From contig JAXLRT010000012.1 in the NCBI GenBank assembly GCA_046330955.1, forward strand, positions 1 to 64,000: a DNA stretch of 64,000 bases. Reading direction: 5' to 3'. A program made the position numbers and the translations under genes. Within the stretch, counting starts at the first letter, position 1, and every line of letters starts with the position of its first letter. This document shows, piece by piece, positions 44,188 to 52,895 of this stretch. This stretch comes from JADJPO01 sp046330955. GTDB lineage: Bacteria; Actinomycetota; Actinomycetes; Actinomycetales; Kineosporiaceae. Under the pieces are notes generated by a model that saw nothing but the letters and a program-made list of their open reading frames with translations, was not told the DNA's origin and did no database searches.

Positions 44188-45948
44188 GTGAATCCCTTGC
44201 TCGTGACCATCTCGCCGACCACCGCGCTGACATCGCCGGTCCTGTCGGACAACTTCACCCAGCATCTGTCCCCCGTCGGCGGCAGCCTGGCGCTCTCCGC
44301 GCTGGTGGGGCTGCTGCCGTTGGTGGTCGTCTTCGTCCTGCTCGGCGTGGTGAAGACCAAGGCCTACGTCGCCTCGCTCGCCGGGGTCGCCACCGCCTTC
44401 CTCGTCGCCGTTCTGGCCTATGACATGCCGGCCACGCTGGCCGCGCTGTCGGCCACCCAGGGCGCGGTGTTCGGCGCGTTCCCGATCATGTGGATCGTGC
44501 TCTGCGCGCTGTGGCTCTACCAGCTGACCGTCACCAGTGGCCGGTTCGAGGACCTGCGCGCCACCTTCGACGTGATCAGTGAGGACCCGCGCATCCAGGC
44601 CGTGCTGATCGCCTTCTGCTTCGGCGGCCTGCTCGAGGCCCTGGCCGGCTTCGGCGCCCCGGTGGCCATCACCGCGACCATGCTCATCGCGCTCGGGGTC
44701 GCCCCCTTGCGCGCGGCCGGCACGGTGCTGCTGGCCAACACGGCGCCGGTGGCCTTCGGCGCCATCGCCATCCCGATCACCACCGCGGCCACGCTGACCG
44801 GCATCCCCGCCACCGACATCGGCGCCGTCGTCGGCCGTCAGGCCCCGCTGCTGGCAGCCGTGGTGCCGATGTTGCTGCTGCTGGTCGTGGACGGCCGGCG
44901 CGGGCTGCGCGAGGTGTGGCCGGCAGCGCTGGTCACCGGGCTCAGTTTCGCGCTCGCCCAGTTCGCGACGTCCAACTTCCTGTCGGTCGAACTCACCGAC
45001 ATCGTCGCCGCGCTCGTCGGCCTGGCCGCCACGGTGCTCTTCCTTCGGGTCTGGACGCCGGTCGGTGCGCACGAGGCCCACGAGCGACTCGCCGCCGATC
45101 GCGACGTCGAGGCGGACGCCGCCCGCGCCGCCGGGCGCAGCGGCAACTCCACCGTCACCGCCACCCGCACCACGGGCGGTACCCCAGCCGGCGCCTTGAC
45201 CCAGGGCCGGATCTGGCTCGCGTTGTTCCCCTACCTGCTGGTCATCGCGGTGTTCTCGATCTCGAAGCTGGTCCCCGCGGTGAAGACCTTCCTCGCCGGC
45301 ACCGACCGCAAGATCGCCTGGCCAGGCCTGAACGGCCACGTGCTGGGCTCCTCCGGCAAGCCGATCACCTCGACCATCTACGTGTTCGGCTGGTTGTCGA
45401 ACCCGGGAACCCTGCTGCTGCTCAGCGGCGTGATCGTGGCCCTGGTCTACCGCGTCGCCCCGGCGACCGCGATCGCCGACTTCACCACCACCCTGGCCAA
45501 GATGAAGCTGGCGATCCTGACCGTCATGGGCGTGCTCGCCCTCGCCTACGTCATGAACTTCTCGGGCCAGACCATCACCATCGGCACCTGGATCGCCGGC
45601 ACCGGCGGCTTCTTCGCCTTCCTGTCCCCCGTGCTGGGCTGGATCGGCACCGCGGTCACCGGGTCGGACACCAGCGCCAACGCCCTGTTCGCCAAGCTGC
45701 AGGCCACCGCCGGCGCCAAGGCGGGTATCGACCCGACGCTGCTGGTCTCGGCCAACACCACCGGTGGGGTGGTCGGCAAGATGATCAGCCCGCAGAACCT
45801 GACCATCGCCGCCAGCGCCGCCGGGCTCGACGGTCAGGAATCGGCCATCCTGCGCCGGGTGCTGCCCTGGAGCCTCGGCCTGCTGCTGGTGCTGTGCACC
45901 GTGGTGTTCCTGCAGTCCACCGCGGTCCTGGGTTGGATGCTGCCATGA
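44188..45948 (+). CDS. lldP: L-lactate permease family protein
   Basis: Integral membrane transporter of the LctP/LldP/GlcA family, 586 residues with about 13 hydrophobic segments. Signature stretches: CFGGLLEALAGFGAPVAITATML, TGSDTSANALFAKLQ and SANTTGGVVGKMISPQNLTIA. GTG at 44188 is preferred because GGAGG is five bases upstream and the longer open frame starts inside the operator. It imports lactate or glycolate, and it is followed by the two oxidase genes with 4-bp overlaps. Confidence 0.93.
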   Translation: MNPLLVTISPTTALTSPVLSDNFTQHLSPVGGSLALSALVGLLPLVVVFVLLGVVKTKAYVASLAGVATAFLVAVLAYDMPATLAALSATQGAVFGAFPIMWIVLCALWLYQLTVTSGRFEDLRATFDVISEDPRIQAVLIAFCFGGLLEALAGFGAPVAITATMLIALGVAPLRAAGTVLLANTAPVAFGAIAIPITTAATLTGIPATDIGAVVGRQAPLLAAVVPMLLLLVVDGRRGLREVWPAALVTGLSFALAQFATSNFLSVELTDIVAALVGLAATVLFLRVWTPVGAHEAHERLAADRDVEADAARAAGRSGNSTVTATRTTGGTPAGALTQGRIWLALFPYLLVIAVFSISKLVPAVKTFLAGTDRKIAWPGLNGHVLGSSGKPITSTIYVFGWLSNPGTLLLLSGVIVALVYRVAPATAIADFTTTLAKMKLAILTVMGVLALAYVMNFSGQTITIGTWIAGTGGFFAFLSPVLGWIGTAVTGSDTSANALFAKLQATAGAKAGIDPTLLVSANTTGGVVGKMISPQNLTIAASAAGLDGQESAILRRVLPWSLGLLLVLCTVVFLQSTAVLGWMLP

Positions 45949-47357
45949 CCACCCCCGCCACCAGCCGAACCGGCCGGGGTCTGGACGGCGCCGTCCTGGA
46001 CGAGCTGCGCGCCATCGTCGGGCCCGCGTACGTGCTGACCAGCGACGGCGACGTCGAACCGTTCTCGCGCGATGCGACGCCGCTGTTCCGCGCCCAGCCG
46101 GACGCCGTGGTGCTGCCGGCCGACACCGCTCAGGTCAGCGCCGTCCTGGCGCTGGCGACCCGGCTCGGCATCCCGGTGACCCCGCGCGGGGCCGGGTCGA
46201 ACCTGGCCGCGGCGACCATCCCCGAGCACGGCGGCATCGTGCTGGTGCTGACCCGGCTCAACCGGGTGCTCGAGGTGAACCCCGCCGAGCTACTGGCCGT
46301 CGTCCAGGCCGGGGCGACCACCGCGGAGCTGTACGACGCGGCGGCCGCGGTCGGGCTGCTCTACGCTCCCGACCCGGGTAGCCGGACCGTCTCGACGGTG
46401 GCCGGCAACGTGGCGATGTGCGCCGGCGGGCTGCGCGGGCTGAAGTACGGCGTGACCCGCAACTACGTGCTGGGGCTCGAGGCCGTGCTGCCCACCGGCG
46501 AGGTGATCCGGACCGGTGGGCGGCTCTGGAAGGACGTCGCGGGCTATGACCTGACCCGGCTGCTGACCGGGTCGGAGGGCACGCTGGCGGTGATCACCGA
46601 GATCACCGTGGGGCTGCTGCCGATGCCGGCCACGACCGGCACCGGGGTGGCCTACTTCGACGACCTGTCCGATGCCGGACGGGCCGTCGCGCAGATCATC
46701 TCGGACGGCGTGCTGCCGGCGACGCTGGAGTTTCTCGACAACCGCTGCATCAACGCGGTCGAGGACTTCGCCGCGCTCGGGCTGGACCGGCAGGCGGGGG
46801 CGTTGCTGCTGTTCGGCGACGACGGATCGGACGCCGCGGTCGAGCTGTCGCTGGACCGGATGGCGGCCACCTGCGCGGCGGTGGGTGCCCGCGGGGTGAC
46901 CCGGGCGCGCGACGTGGTGGAGTCCGACGCGCTGCTCGCCGCGCGGCGGTGCTCGCTGCCGGCGCTGGCCCGGCTGGCGCCGATCACCATGCTCGAGGAC
47001 GTGACGGTGCCCCGGCCGAAGCTGGCCGAGATGGTGGCGACGATCGATGCCATCGCGGTCCGGCACGACGTGGTGTGCGCGACCTTCGGGCACGCCGGCG
47101 ACGGCAATCTGCACCCGACGATCGTGTTCGACCCGGACGACGGCGACGCCCGTCACCGGGCCGAGGCCGCCTTCGACGAGGTGTTCCACGCCGCGATGAA
47201 CCTGGGTGGCACCATCACCGGCGAACACGGTGTGGGAGCGGCGAAACGACCGTGGCTGAACGCCCGGCTGGGCGACGATCAGATGGCGCTGCTGCGCCGG
47301 GTCAAGTCGGCCTTCGACCCGGCCGGCATCCTCAATCCCGGAAAGCTCGGCTCGTGA
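45945..47357 (+). CDS. glcD: FAD-linked 2-hydroxy acid oxidase (GlcD-like)
   Basis: 470 residues of the vanillyl-alcohol-oxidase fold. FAD-binding PCMH domain: VTPRGAGSNLAAATIPEHGGIVL, YAPDPGSRTVSTVAGNVAMCAGG and LTGSEGTLAVITEITV. C-terminal domain: CATFGHAGDGNLHPTIVF and GTITGEHGVGAAKRPWL. Oxidises D-lactate or glycolate. ATG at 45945 overlaps the permease stop (ATGA); the longer frame seen upstream is a shadow of the permease gene. It works with the iron-sulfur subunit encoded next. Confidence 0.93.
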   Translation: MTTPATSRTGRGLDGAVLDELRAIVGPAYVLTSDGDVEPFSRDATPLFRAQPDAVVLPADTAQVSAVLALATRLGIPVTPRGAGSNLAAATIPEHGGIVLVLTRLNRVLEVNPAELLAVVQAGATTAELYDAAAAVGLLYAPDPGSRTVSTVAGNVAMCAGGLRGLKYGVTRNYVLGLEAVLPTGEVIRTGGRLWKDVAGYDLTRLLTGSEGTLAVITEITVGLLPMPATTGTGVAYFDDLSDAGRAVAQIISDGVLPATLEFLDNRCINAVEDFAALGLDRQAGALLLFGDDGSDAAVELSLDRMAATCAAVGARGVTRARDVVESDALLAARRCSLPALARLAPITMLEDVTVPRPKLAEMVATIDAIAVRHDVVCATFGHAGDGNLHPTIVFDPDDGDARHRAEAAFDEVFHAAMNLGGTITGEHGVGAAKRPWLNARLGDDQMALLRRVKSAFDPAGILNPGKLGS

Positions 47358-48505
47358 GCGCCGAGCCGTCGGGTGGTGGGCCGACGCCGGCCGCCGGGGC
47401 ACCGTCCGGCGAAACCGTCACGCGGCGAGGCATTTTCGACCCCGACCTGCTCAACGCGTGCATCTCGTGCGGGTTCTGCCTGCCGGCCTGCCCGACCTAC
47501 AAGCTGACCCAGGACGAACGCTCCAGCCCCCGCGGGCGGATCACGTTGATGCGCGCGCTGGAGACCGGGCGGCTCGAGGAGGACGACCCGACCCTGCAGG
47601 AGCAGGCGGCGTTCTGCCTCGGCTGCCGTGCCTGCGAGAGCGTCTGCCCGGCCGGCGTCCAGTACGGGCACCTGCTCGAGCAGTGGCGCGATCACCAGTG
47701 GCGGGGCCGGCACGTGCCGCCGCTGGCGTTGGGCTTGCGCAACGCCATGCGGGTGACGCCGGCGTTCACCGCGGCGGGCGTCGTCCGGCGGGCTGCTCCC
47801 CGAACCGGCGCGGCGCGGCCCGGTCAGGCCCACCTGATGTTGGGGTGTGCCGAGCGGGCGTTGTTCCCCAACGTGTCCCGCTCGGTGCTGAAACTGCTTC
47901 CCGGAGTGGTCGACGTGCCGTCCGGCCAGGGGTGCTGCGGGGCGATGCACGCCCACAACGGGCAGTCACAGATCTCGCACGAGATGGCCAAGACGATGGG
48001 CCGGCTGATGCCGGGCACCATCCTGGTCACCGCGGGTGGGTGTGGTGCGCACCTCGCCGGGGTGCTGGGGCGTGAGCGGGTGCGCGAGCTGTCCGAGTTC
48101 CTGCTCCAGCACTGGGCCGAGAATCCCGAGCAGGTACCGGCCTTCGTCCCGCTGACCATCAACGGACGCCGCGTACGCGCCGGGCTGCAGGACTCCTGCC
48201 ACCTGCGCAACGGGCTGAAGGTGACGCTGCCGCCGCGAGAGCTGATCGGCCGGGTCGCCGACTACGTCGAACTGCCCTCGGCGGGATCGTGCTGCGGCTC
48301 GGCCGGGACGTATTCCCTGTTGCGTCCCAAGGACTCTCAGCGCGTGCTCGACGTCCATCTGGACGAGATCGAGGCCGCCGACCTCGACTACCTGATCGTG
48401 GTCAATGTCGTCTGCCAACGCCAGATGATCTCCGGCCTGCGCAAGCGGCGATCGCGCACCAAGGTCCTCCACCTCGCCGAACTCCTCGCCCGAGCCCTCC
48501 CCTGA
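47354..48505 (+). CDS. glcF: Iron-sulfur subunit of lactate/glycolate oxidase (GlcF-like)
   Basis: 383 residues. Two 4Fe-4S motifs: CISCGFCLPACP and CLGCRACESVCP. Two CCG domains: GQGCCGAMHAHNG and GSCCGSAGTYSLL, each preceded by a conserved Cys region (LGCAER, QDSCHLRNG). Takes electrons from the GlcD-like subunit to the membrane quinone pool. GTG start at 47354 overlaps the glcD stop (GTGA). Last gene of the operon; a family 2 palindrome follows and may end transcription. Confidence 0.92.
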   Translation: MSAEPSGGGPTPAAGAPSGETVTRRGIFDPDLLNACISCGFCLPACPTYKLTQDERSSPRGRITLMRALETGRLEEDDPTLQEQAAFCLGCRACESVCPAGVQYGHLLEQWRDHQWRGRHVPPLALGLRNAMRVTPAFTAAGVVRRAAPRTGAARPGQAHLMLGCAERALFPNVSRSVLKLLPGVVDVPSGQGCCGAMHAHNGQSQISHEMAKTMGRLMPGTILVTAGGCGAHLAGVLGRERVRELSEFLLQHWAENPEQVPAFVPLTINGRRVRAGLQDSCHLRNGLKVTLPPRELIGRVADYVELPSAGSCCGSAGTYSLLRPKDSQRVLDVHLDEIEAADLDYLIVVNVVCQRQMISGLRKRRSRTKVLHLAELLARALP

Positions 48506-48527
48506 CCCCCGCGGATCACCCCTCCAA

Positions 48528-48630
48528 AACCCGCTCATGCCCCGCAGGGGGCGCGTGATGCTCCGCCGGTGACGCCGGAATCGGCACACCCGCGGAGCAT
48601 CACGCGTCACCCACGGAGCATGAGCAGGTT
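48528..48630. repeat. Nested palindrome, family 2, copy B
   Basis: Outer arms are 48528-48545 (AACCCGCTCATGCCCCGC) and 48613-48630 (ending CATGAGCAGGTT). Inner arms 48553-48566 (GCGTGATGCTCCGC) and 48592-48605 pair perfectly over 14 bp. It lies between glcF and the broken gene. Confidence 0.85.
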
Positions 48631-48650
48631 GGGGGCGGCAGGGTGCTGGT

Positions 48651-49346
48651 GTGGTGGAGACACGGGCGGGTGGCGTGGTGCGGCCGGGTACCGAGCGGGA
48701 CGGCGCGTGGTTGGACGGCGCGACGCGCGCCTGGTGGCGACTGGTGGGTCGTCGGATCGACCTGGCCGGCGCGGAACGCTGGCTGAACGCCCCGCGGTGT
48801 GGACCCAATGGTCCGCGGCGTTCCAGCCCGGCGGGGAGGCGATCAGCCGACTGTTCGGACGCCGGGTGCAGCAGTTGGCGCTACCCACCCGCCCACTGGA
48901 CGTCGCCCACGGAATGGACTCGCGCGTCGTCCACCTGCTCGGGGACGGCGGGCGCCAACTCGCCGCCGGCTGGCTGCGCACGCTCGCCGCCACGGGGAAT
49001 TCGTCTACAGCGGCTGCTATTCGGTGCGCCGCCTGCCCGGTGGCGACCAGCCCTCGGTGCACGTGGCCTTCCCGCTCGAACGGGGCAACGTGCAGGTCTT
49101 CCTGCGGCCGGCCGTCAGCGACCACGGTTCGCTCGTCCTGTCTTCTCCCCCAGGCGATTTCGGCACCGACGGTGCCTGTGTGGTGGTCGGTACGGACGAG
49201 CTTGCCCACGCCGCCCGCGTTCCCCTTCACGAGCGCTTCCACGTCTACCGCGACCGTCGCGGCGCGGCGTCCTGCGCACCGATCATGTCCTGCAGCTGTA
49301 CCGGTTCACGGTCCTGCGCCTGCACTACCGCCTCGATCGCGCCTGA
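48651..49346 (+). pseudogene. Broken gene of unknown function with three frameshifts
   Basis: Four pieces in different frames read as one protein of about 232 residues. Frame 1 runs from a GTG at 48651 to near 48790 (TRAWWRLVGRRIDLAGAERWLNAP). Frame 2 runs to near 48998 (AVWTQWSAAFQPGGEAISRLFGRR). Frame 3 runs to near 49262 (GEFVYSGCYSVRRLPGG, HERFHVYRDRRG). Frame 1 resumes to the TGA at 49344-49346 (GVLRTDHVLQLYRFTVLRLHYRL). Each shift equals loss of one base in a C/G run. Either a decayed gene or base-call errors. I do not recognise the family. It is flanked by palindrome copies B and C. Confidence 0.7.
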
Positions 49347-49402
49347 GGCACAGGCAGATCGACGGCCTCGACCCGGTGGCGCCCGATCCACGCACCACCC
49401 AG

Positions 49403-49507
49403 AACCTGCTCATGCTCCGCAGCGCATTGCCCGATGCTCCGCAGGTGCCGCGATTCGGCGGCACCTGCGGGAGCATGCGAGCGTCACCTGCGGAGCATGA
49501 TCAGGCT
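49403..49507. repeat. Nested palindrome, family 2, copy C
   Basis: Outer arms 49403-49420 (AACCTGCTCATGCTCCGC) and 49490-49507 pair with two mismatches. The inner stem GCAGGTGCCGC (49441-49451) pairs perfectly with 49458-49468 around a 6-base loop, extended by GATGCTCC/GGAGCATG. It lies after the broken gene. Confidence 0.85.
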
Positions 49508-49525
49508 GGGTTGGGTTGGGTTGGG
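49508..49525 (+). other. G-quadruplex-type run (GGGTT)3GGG
   Basis: GGGTTGGGTTGGGTTGGG is four G3 tracts with T2 loops, a textbook intramolecular quadruplex motif. It sits between palindrome copy C and the stop codon of the glycosidase gene, on the strand opposite to its coding strand. Confidence 0.8.
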
Positions 49526-50007
49526 TTCAGCCGGGTTGGCCGAGGGCGGTGAACTCGGCGGCACTGGTCCACTGACCCCGGTTACCCGCCTCACTCAATG
49601 CCCGGATCCGCAGATACCGACCCGACTTCGCCGCGAACGACACCGACTTCTCCGCCGCCGTATCCGCGAACGTGCCCGTCGCCACCGCCGTCCCCCAACT
49701 CGTCGTCGAGGGCGACACATACACCTCGTACCTGCCGATCCGGCCGTTCACCCCACCATCCTGACGAGGCAGATACCGCAGACCCGACACCGCATACGAG
49801 GCACCCATGTCGATCACGATCTCGTGCGGCAACGGCGCCACCGAACCACCCGAGTACTTCGTGTGCCAGATCGTCGTCGAATTCCCATCGATCGCCCGAG
49901 ACGCCGCACCATTCTCCGACGTCGTCTCCTGCGAATCCGCCGACACCACCGACCAACCAGCCTTCGAAATCACCCCACCACTCGACGACGGACTCGGCGA
50001 CGGCGAC
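49522..50007. repeat. 486-bp direct repeat, copy 1 (C-terminal cassette of glycosidase 1)
   Basis: Matches 52410-52895 at offset 2888 with two differences seen (near 49601 and 49774), both silent. It encodes a Ser/Pro linker end and a whole F5/8 type C domain. Identity stops at the linker. Confidence 0.93.
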
Positions 50008-52261
50008 ACACTCGGACTCGGCGTCACAGTAGGCGTCGGGGTCGGGGTCGGACCCGTGCCGTCGGTCGGCACGGCCTCGAACACGGCCACCTCGAACGGG
50101 GCGAGCGTGATCGTGACCGGCGCCGCCGCCGAGGCGGTGAAGGCGGCCCGGGTGCCGTCGCGTTCGGTGAACACGTAGGTACCCGCCACCCCGGAGGGCA
50201 GTTGGAGCACCTGCTGCGGGTTCACCTGGATGGTCTGGCTGGCGGTGCTCGGGTTGCGCAGCATCATCATGCCCTTGGAGGCGCCACCCGCAGAGGTCCA
50301 GGCCGCAGTGCCGTAGACCGCCCCGTTGGCGGCGTCCCCACCGATCCAGTGGACGTCGTTCAGCAGCATCTCGTTGGCCCGTCCCCACTTCGCGTTGGCG
50401 GCCAACGTGTCCCACCACCACGAGGCGCCGTTCACGGTCGGGCGCACCAACGTGTTGTGCACGTACAGCTCCTGCAGACCCAGCCCCAAGGCGAAGTAGG
50501 CCTTGATGTCCTGGTTCACCTCGTTGCGGGTGGACTGCTTGGACAGGTCCCAGTCGGCGACGAACGAGAAGCTGTTGATGTCGGAGAAGATGATCCCGTG
50601 GTTCATCAGGCTCGGGATCGGGAACAGCGGGTTCTGCACCGCGTTGTTGCGGTAGGTCTGCGAGTCCCGGTAGTTGACGTACTTCTGCGATCCGGTCCCG
50701 ACGCCCGCCTGGCCCGAGTCGGTGCCGTCGCGGTAGATGGAATCGGTGTACCACAGCCAGTACGGCGAACCCCAGGTGCCCACGGTGGCGTTGATCCACA
50801 CGTCCTTCTGGTGGGCCCGCAGGTCACGGGTGAGGTCCAGCAGCGCCTCGTAGTCCGCGCGGTAGGTGGCGTTCGGGCCGCTCTGGAAGAGACCGCCGCC
50901 GATGCCGTCGAACTTGAATCCCCGGACCCCGTAGTTGTCGATCATGTTGAAGGCGACCTGACGGAACCGGGCACCGTACTTGGCGCCACCCAGCTGGAAC
51001 GCCGAGCCGGAGTAGGTCTCCAACTGCTGGGCGGCCGGCTTGCTCGCGTTCAGGGCCAATCGTGAACTGGCGCTGGTGCCGTAGCCGCCGAACGGTGACA
51101 TCCACACTGACAGCGAGGCTCCGCCGTACTGGGCGGCCGCCGTCCTCTGCGGGGTGAGCCCGGTCGGGTACTGCGTGGGGTCGACATCCCACACGTTCAG
51201 GTTCGTCTCGTTCGCCACCCGCGGAGACCGGACGTAGTCCCATCCGTCGTCCACCCAGAAGCTGTCGATCTTCGCCCCGCGCGAGGTCAGCTGACTGCCG
51301 AACAGGTTGATCGAGGAGGTCAACGCCGCGGCGTTGATGGTCTCGCTCGGTGGCTTCAGGTCCAGCCAGCTCTGGTAGTGCAGGAAGGTACGGCGCGACC
51401 GCACCCGCTCCCGGGCCACGTAGTACTGGAACGATCGGCGCAGTTGGCCCGCCGGGCTCACCCCCACCGAGGCGCTGTAGGTCCAGGTCTGCCCCTGCAG
51501 CAGGTCGCTGGCGCGCGGAACCCCGATCCGCACCGTGGTTCCCACCACCGTCGCCTTGGCCATCGGGTTCTCGACCCCGATGAACCCGGTCTCGGCGCCG
51601 GCCGGTCCGAACACCACCGGGCTGCCGTCGTCCGAGCCCACCACCCGCGCCGAACCGGCACTGACGTCGACGAACCGCAGGTCGCTGATGTCGAAGTTCC
51701 CGGACACGGCGCGCAGGGCGAAGGTGTGCTGCACCGAGTTCGCGTCGTCGCGCAACTCGGCCGTCCAGTCCACCTCCAGCACCGACGTGCCCGAGGTGTA
51801 GCGGAAGGTCGAGGTCACGGCCTTGCCCGCGAAGCGATCCGCCAGCCGCCCCGCGGCGGGGTCCGCGACGAGATCGCTCAGGGTCGGCCCCGCCGTCCGG
51901 GGCGCATTGGCCGGGGTGATCACCGTGCCGTTGGCCAGGGTCAGCGCGAACAGGTTCGTCACCGTCATCGGCACCGTCGAGGCGGTCAGCGTCACCGCGT
52001 TCGTGCCCACCGACCAGGTCGAGGACAGGGCCGCGTTGCCCAGGGTGAACGAGGTGCCGTTGACCGAGGCCGTCGCGGCACCCGGCACCGGGCCGGGAAG
52101 ACCAACCCGTCGGCGACGGCAAAGGTCCGGTCGACCGGGACGGCGGCGTTGGCCGCGCCGGAGAACAGGACTCCGGACGCCAGGGCGGTCGAGGTGATCA
52201 GACCGAGGACGACGGCAGTCGCCATCCCTCGGCGGCGGGCAGGACTTCCGACTCGATTCAC
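49527..52261 (-). CDS. Secreted glycoside hydrolase (clan GH-D-like) with C-terminal CBM32-type domain, 1-nt frameshift near the start
   Basis: About 910 residues if repaired. The GTG at 52261 gives a signal peptide MNRVGSPARRRGMATAVVLGL...ANAA, but this frame must shift near 52090-52105 to reach the mature protein (ATASVNGTSFTLGN). The intact gene would need one more base in the TTCCCGGCCC run. The catalytic part has FWVDDGWDY, VWMSPFGGYG and GVRGFKFDGIGGG, a KxD pattern of GH27/GH36-type alpha-galactosidases. A beta-sandwich, a PTPTPTVTPSPSVSPSPSPS linker and an F5/8 type C (CBM32-like) domain follow. Start ATGs inside the long open frame give no signal peptide. Specific substrate uncertain. 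Confidence 0.72.
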
Positions 52262-52409
52262 AGTGCACCTCTCAGGCGGGGGTGATGATCGCTCTGGGCG
52301 GGAGAACGGCTCGGCGGGGCGGGAGGTGGCTCCCGCCCCGCCGAGCCCGGTGTCACCGGGGAAATCGGTGTCACCGGAGGACAGCGGGCATGACCGGGGT
52401 GCCCGCTGC

Positions 52410-52895
52410 TGGGTTCAGCCGGGTTGGCCGAGGGCGGTGAACTCGGCGGCACTGGTCCACTGACCCCGGTTACCCGCCTCACTCAACGCCCGGATCCGCA
52501 GATACCGACCCGACTTCGCCGCGAACGACACCGACTTCTCCGCCGCCGTATCCGCGAACGTGCCCGTCGCCACCGCCGTCCCCCAACTCGTCGTCGAGGG
52601 CGACACATACACCTCGTACCTGCCGATCCGGCCGTTCACCCCACCATCCTGGCGAGGCAGATACCGCAGACCCGACACCGCATACGAGGCACCCATGTCG
52701 ATCACGATCTCGTGCGGCAACGGCGCCACCGAACCACCCGAGTACTTCGTGTGCCAGATCGTCGTCGAATTCCCATCGATCGCCCGAGACGCCGCACCAT
52801 TCTCCGACGTCGTCTCCTGCGAATCCGCCGACACCACCGACCAACCAGCCTTCGAAATCACCCCACCACTCGACGACGGACTCGGCGACGGCGAC
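52410..52895. repeat. 486-bp direct repeat, copy 2 (C-terminal cassette of glycosidase 2)
   Basis: Partner of 49522-50007. The coding strand gives the same F5/8 type C domain with no amino acid change; the linker next to it is longer here. Confidence 0.93.

Noticed and set aside
44916..47357. An 813-codon frame starting inside the lactate permease gene
   Set aside because: Only the part from 45945 is the GlcD-like protein. The first 340 residues are an out-of-frame reading of lldP.
48506..49526. Search for a transposase or integrase to explain the palindromes
   Set aside because: None of the frames in or next to the palindromes carries transposase or recombinase motifs.
49434..51065. A 543-codon plus-strand frame across the broken-gene end and glycosidase 1
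   Set aside because: Antisense shadow with Arg/His-rich low-complexity sequence and no recognisable domain.
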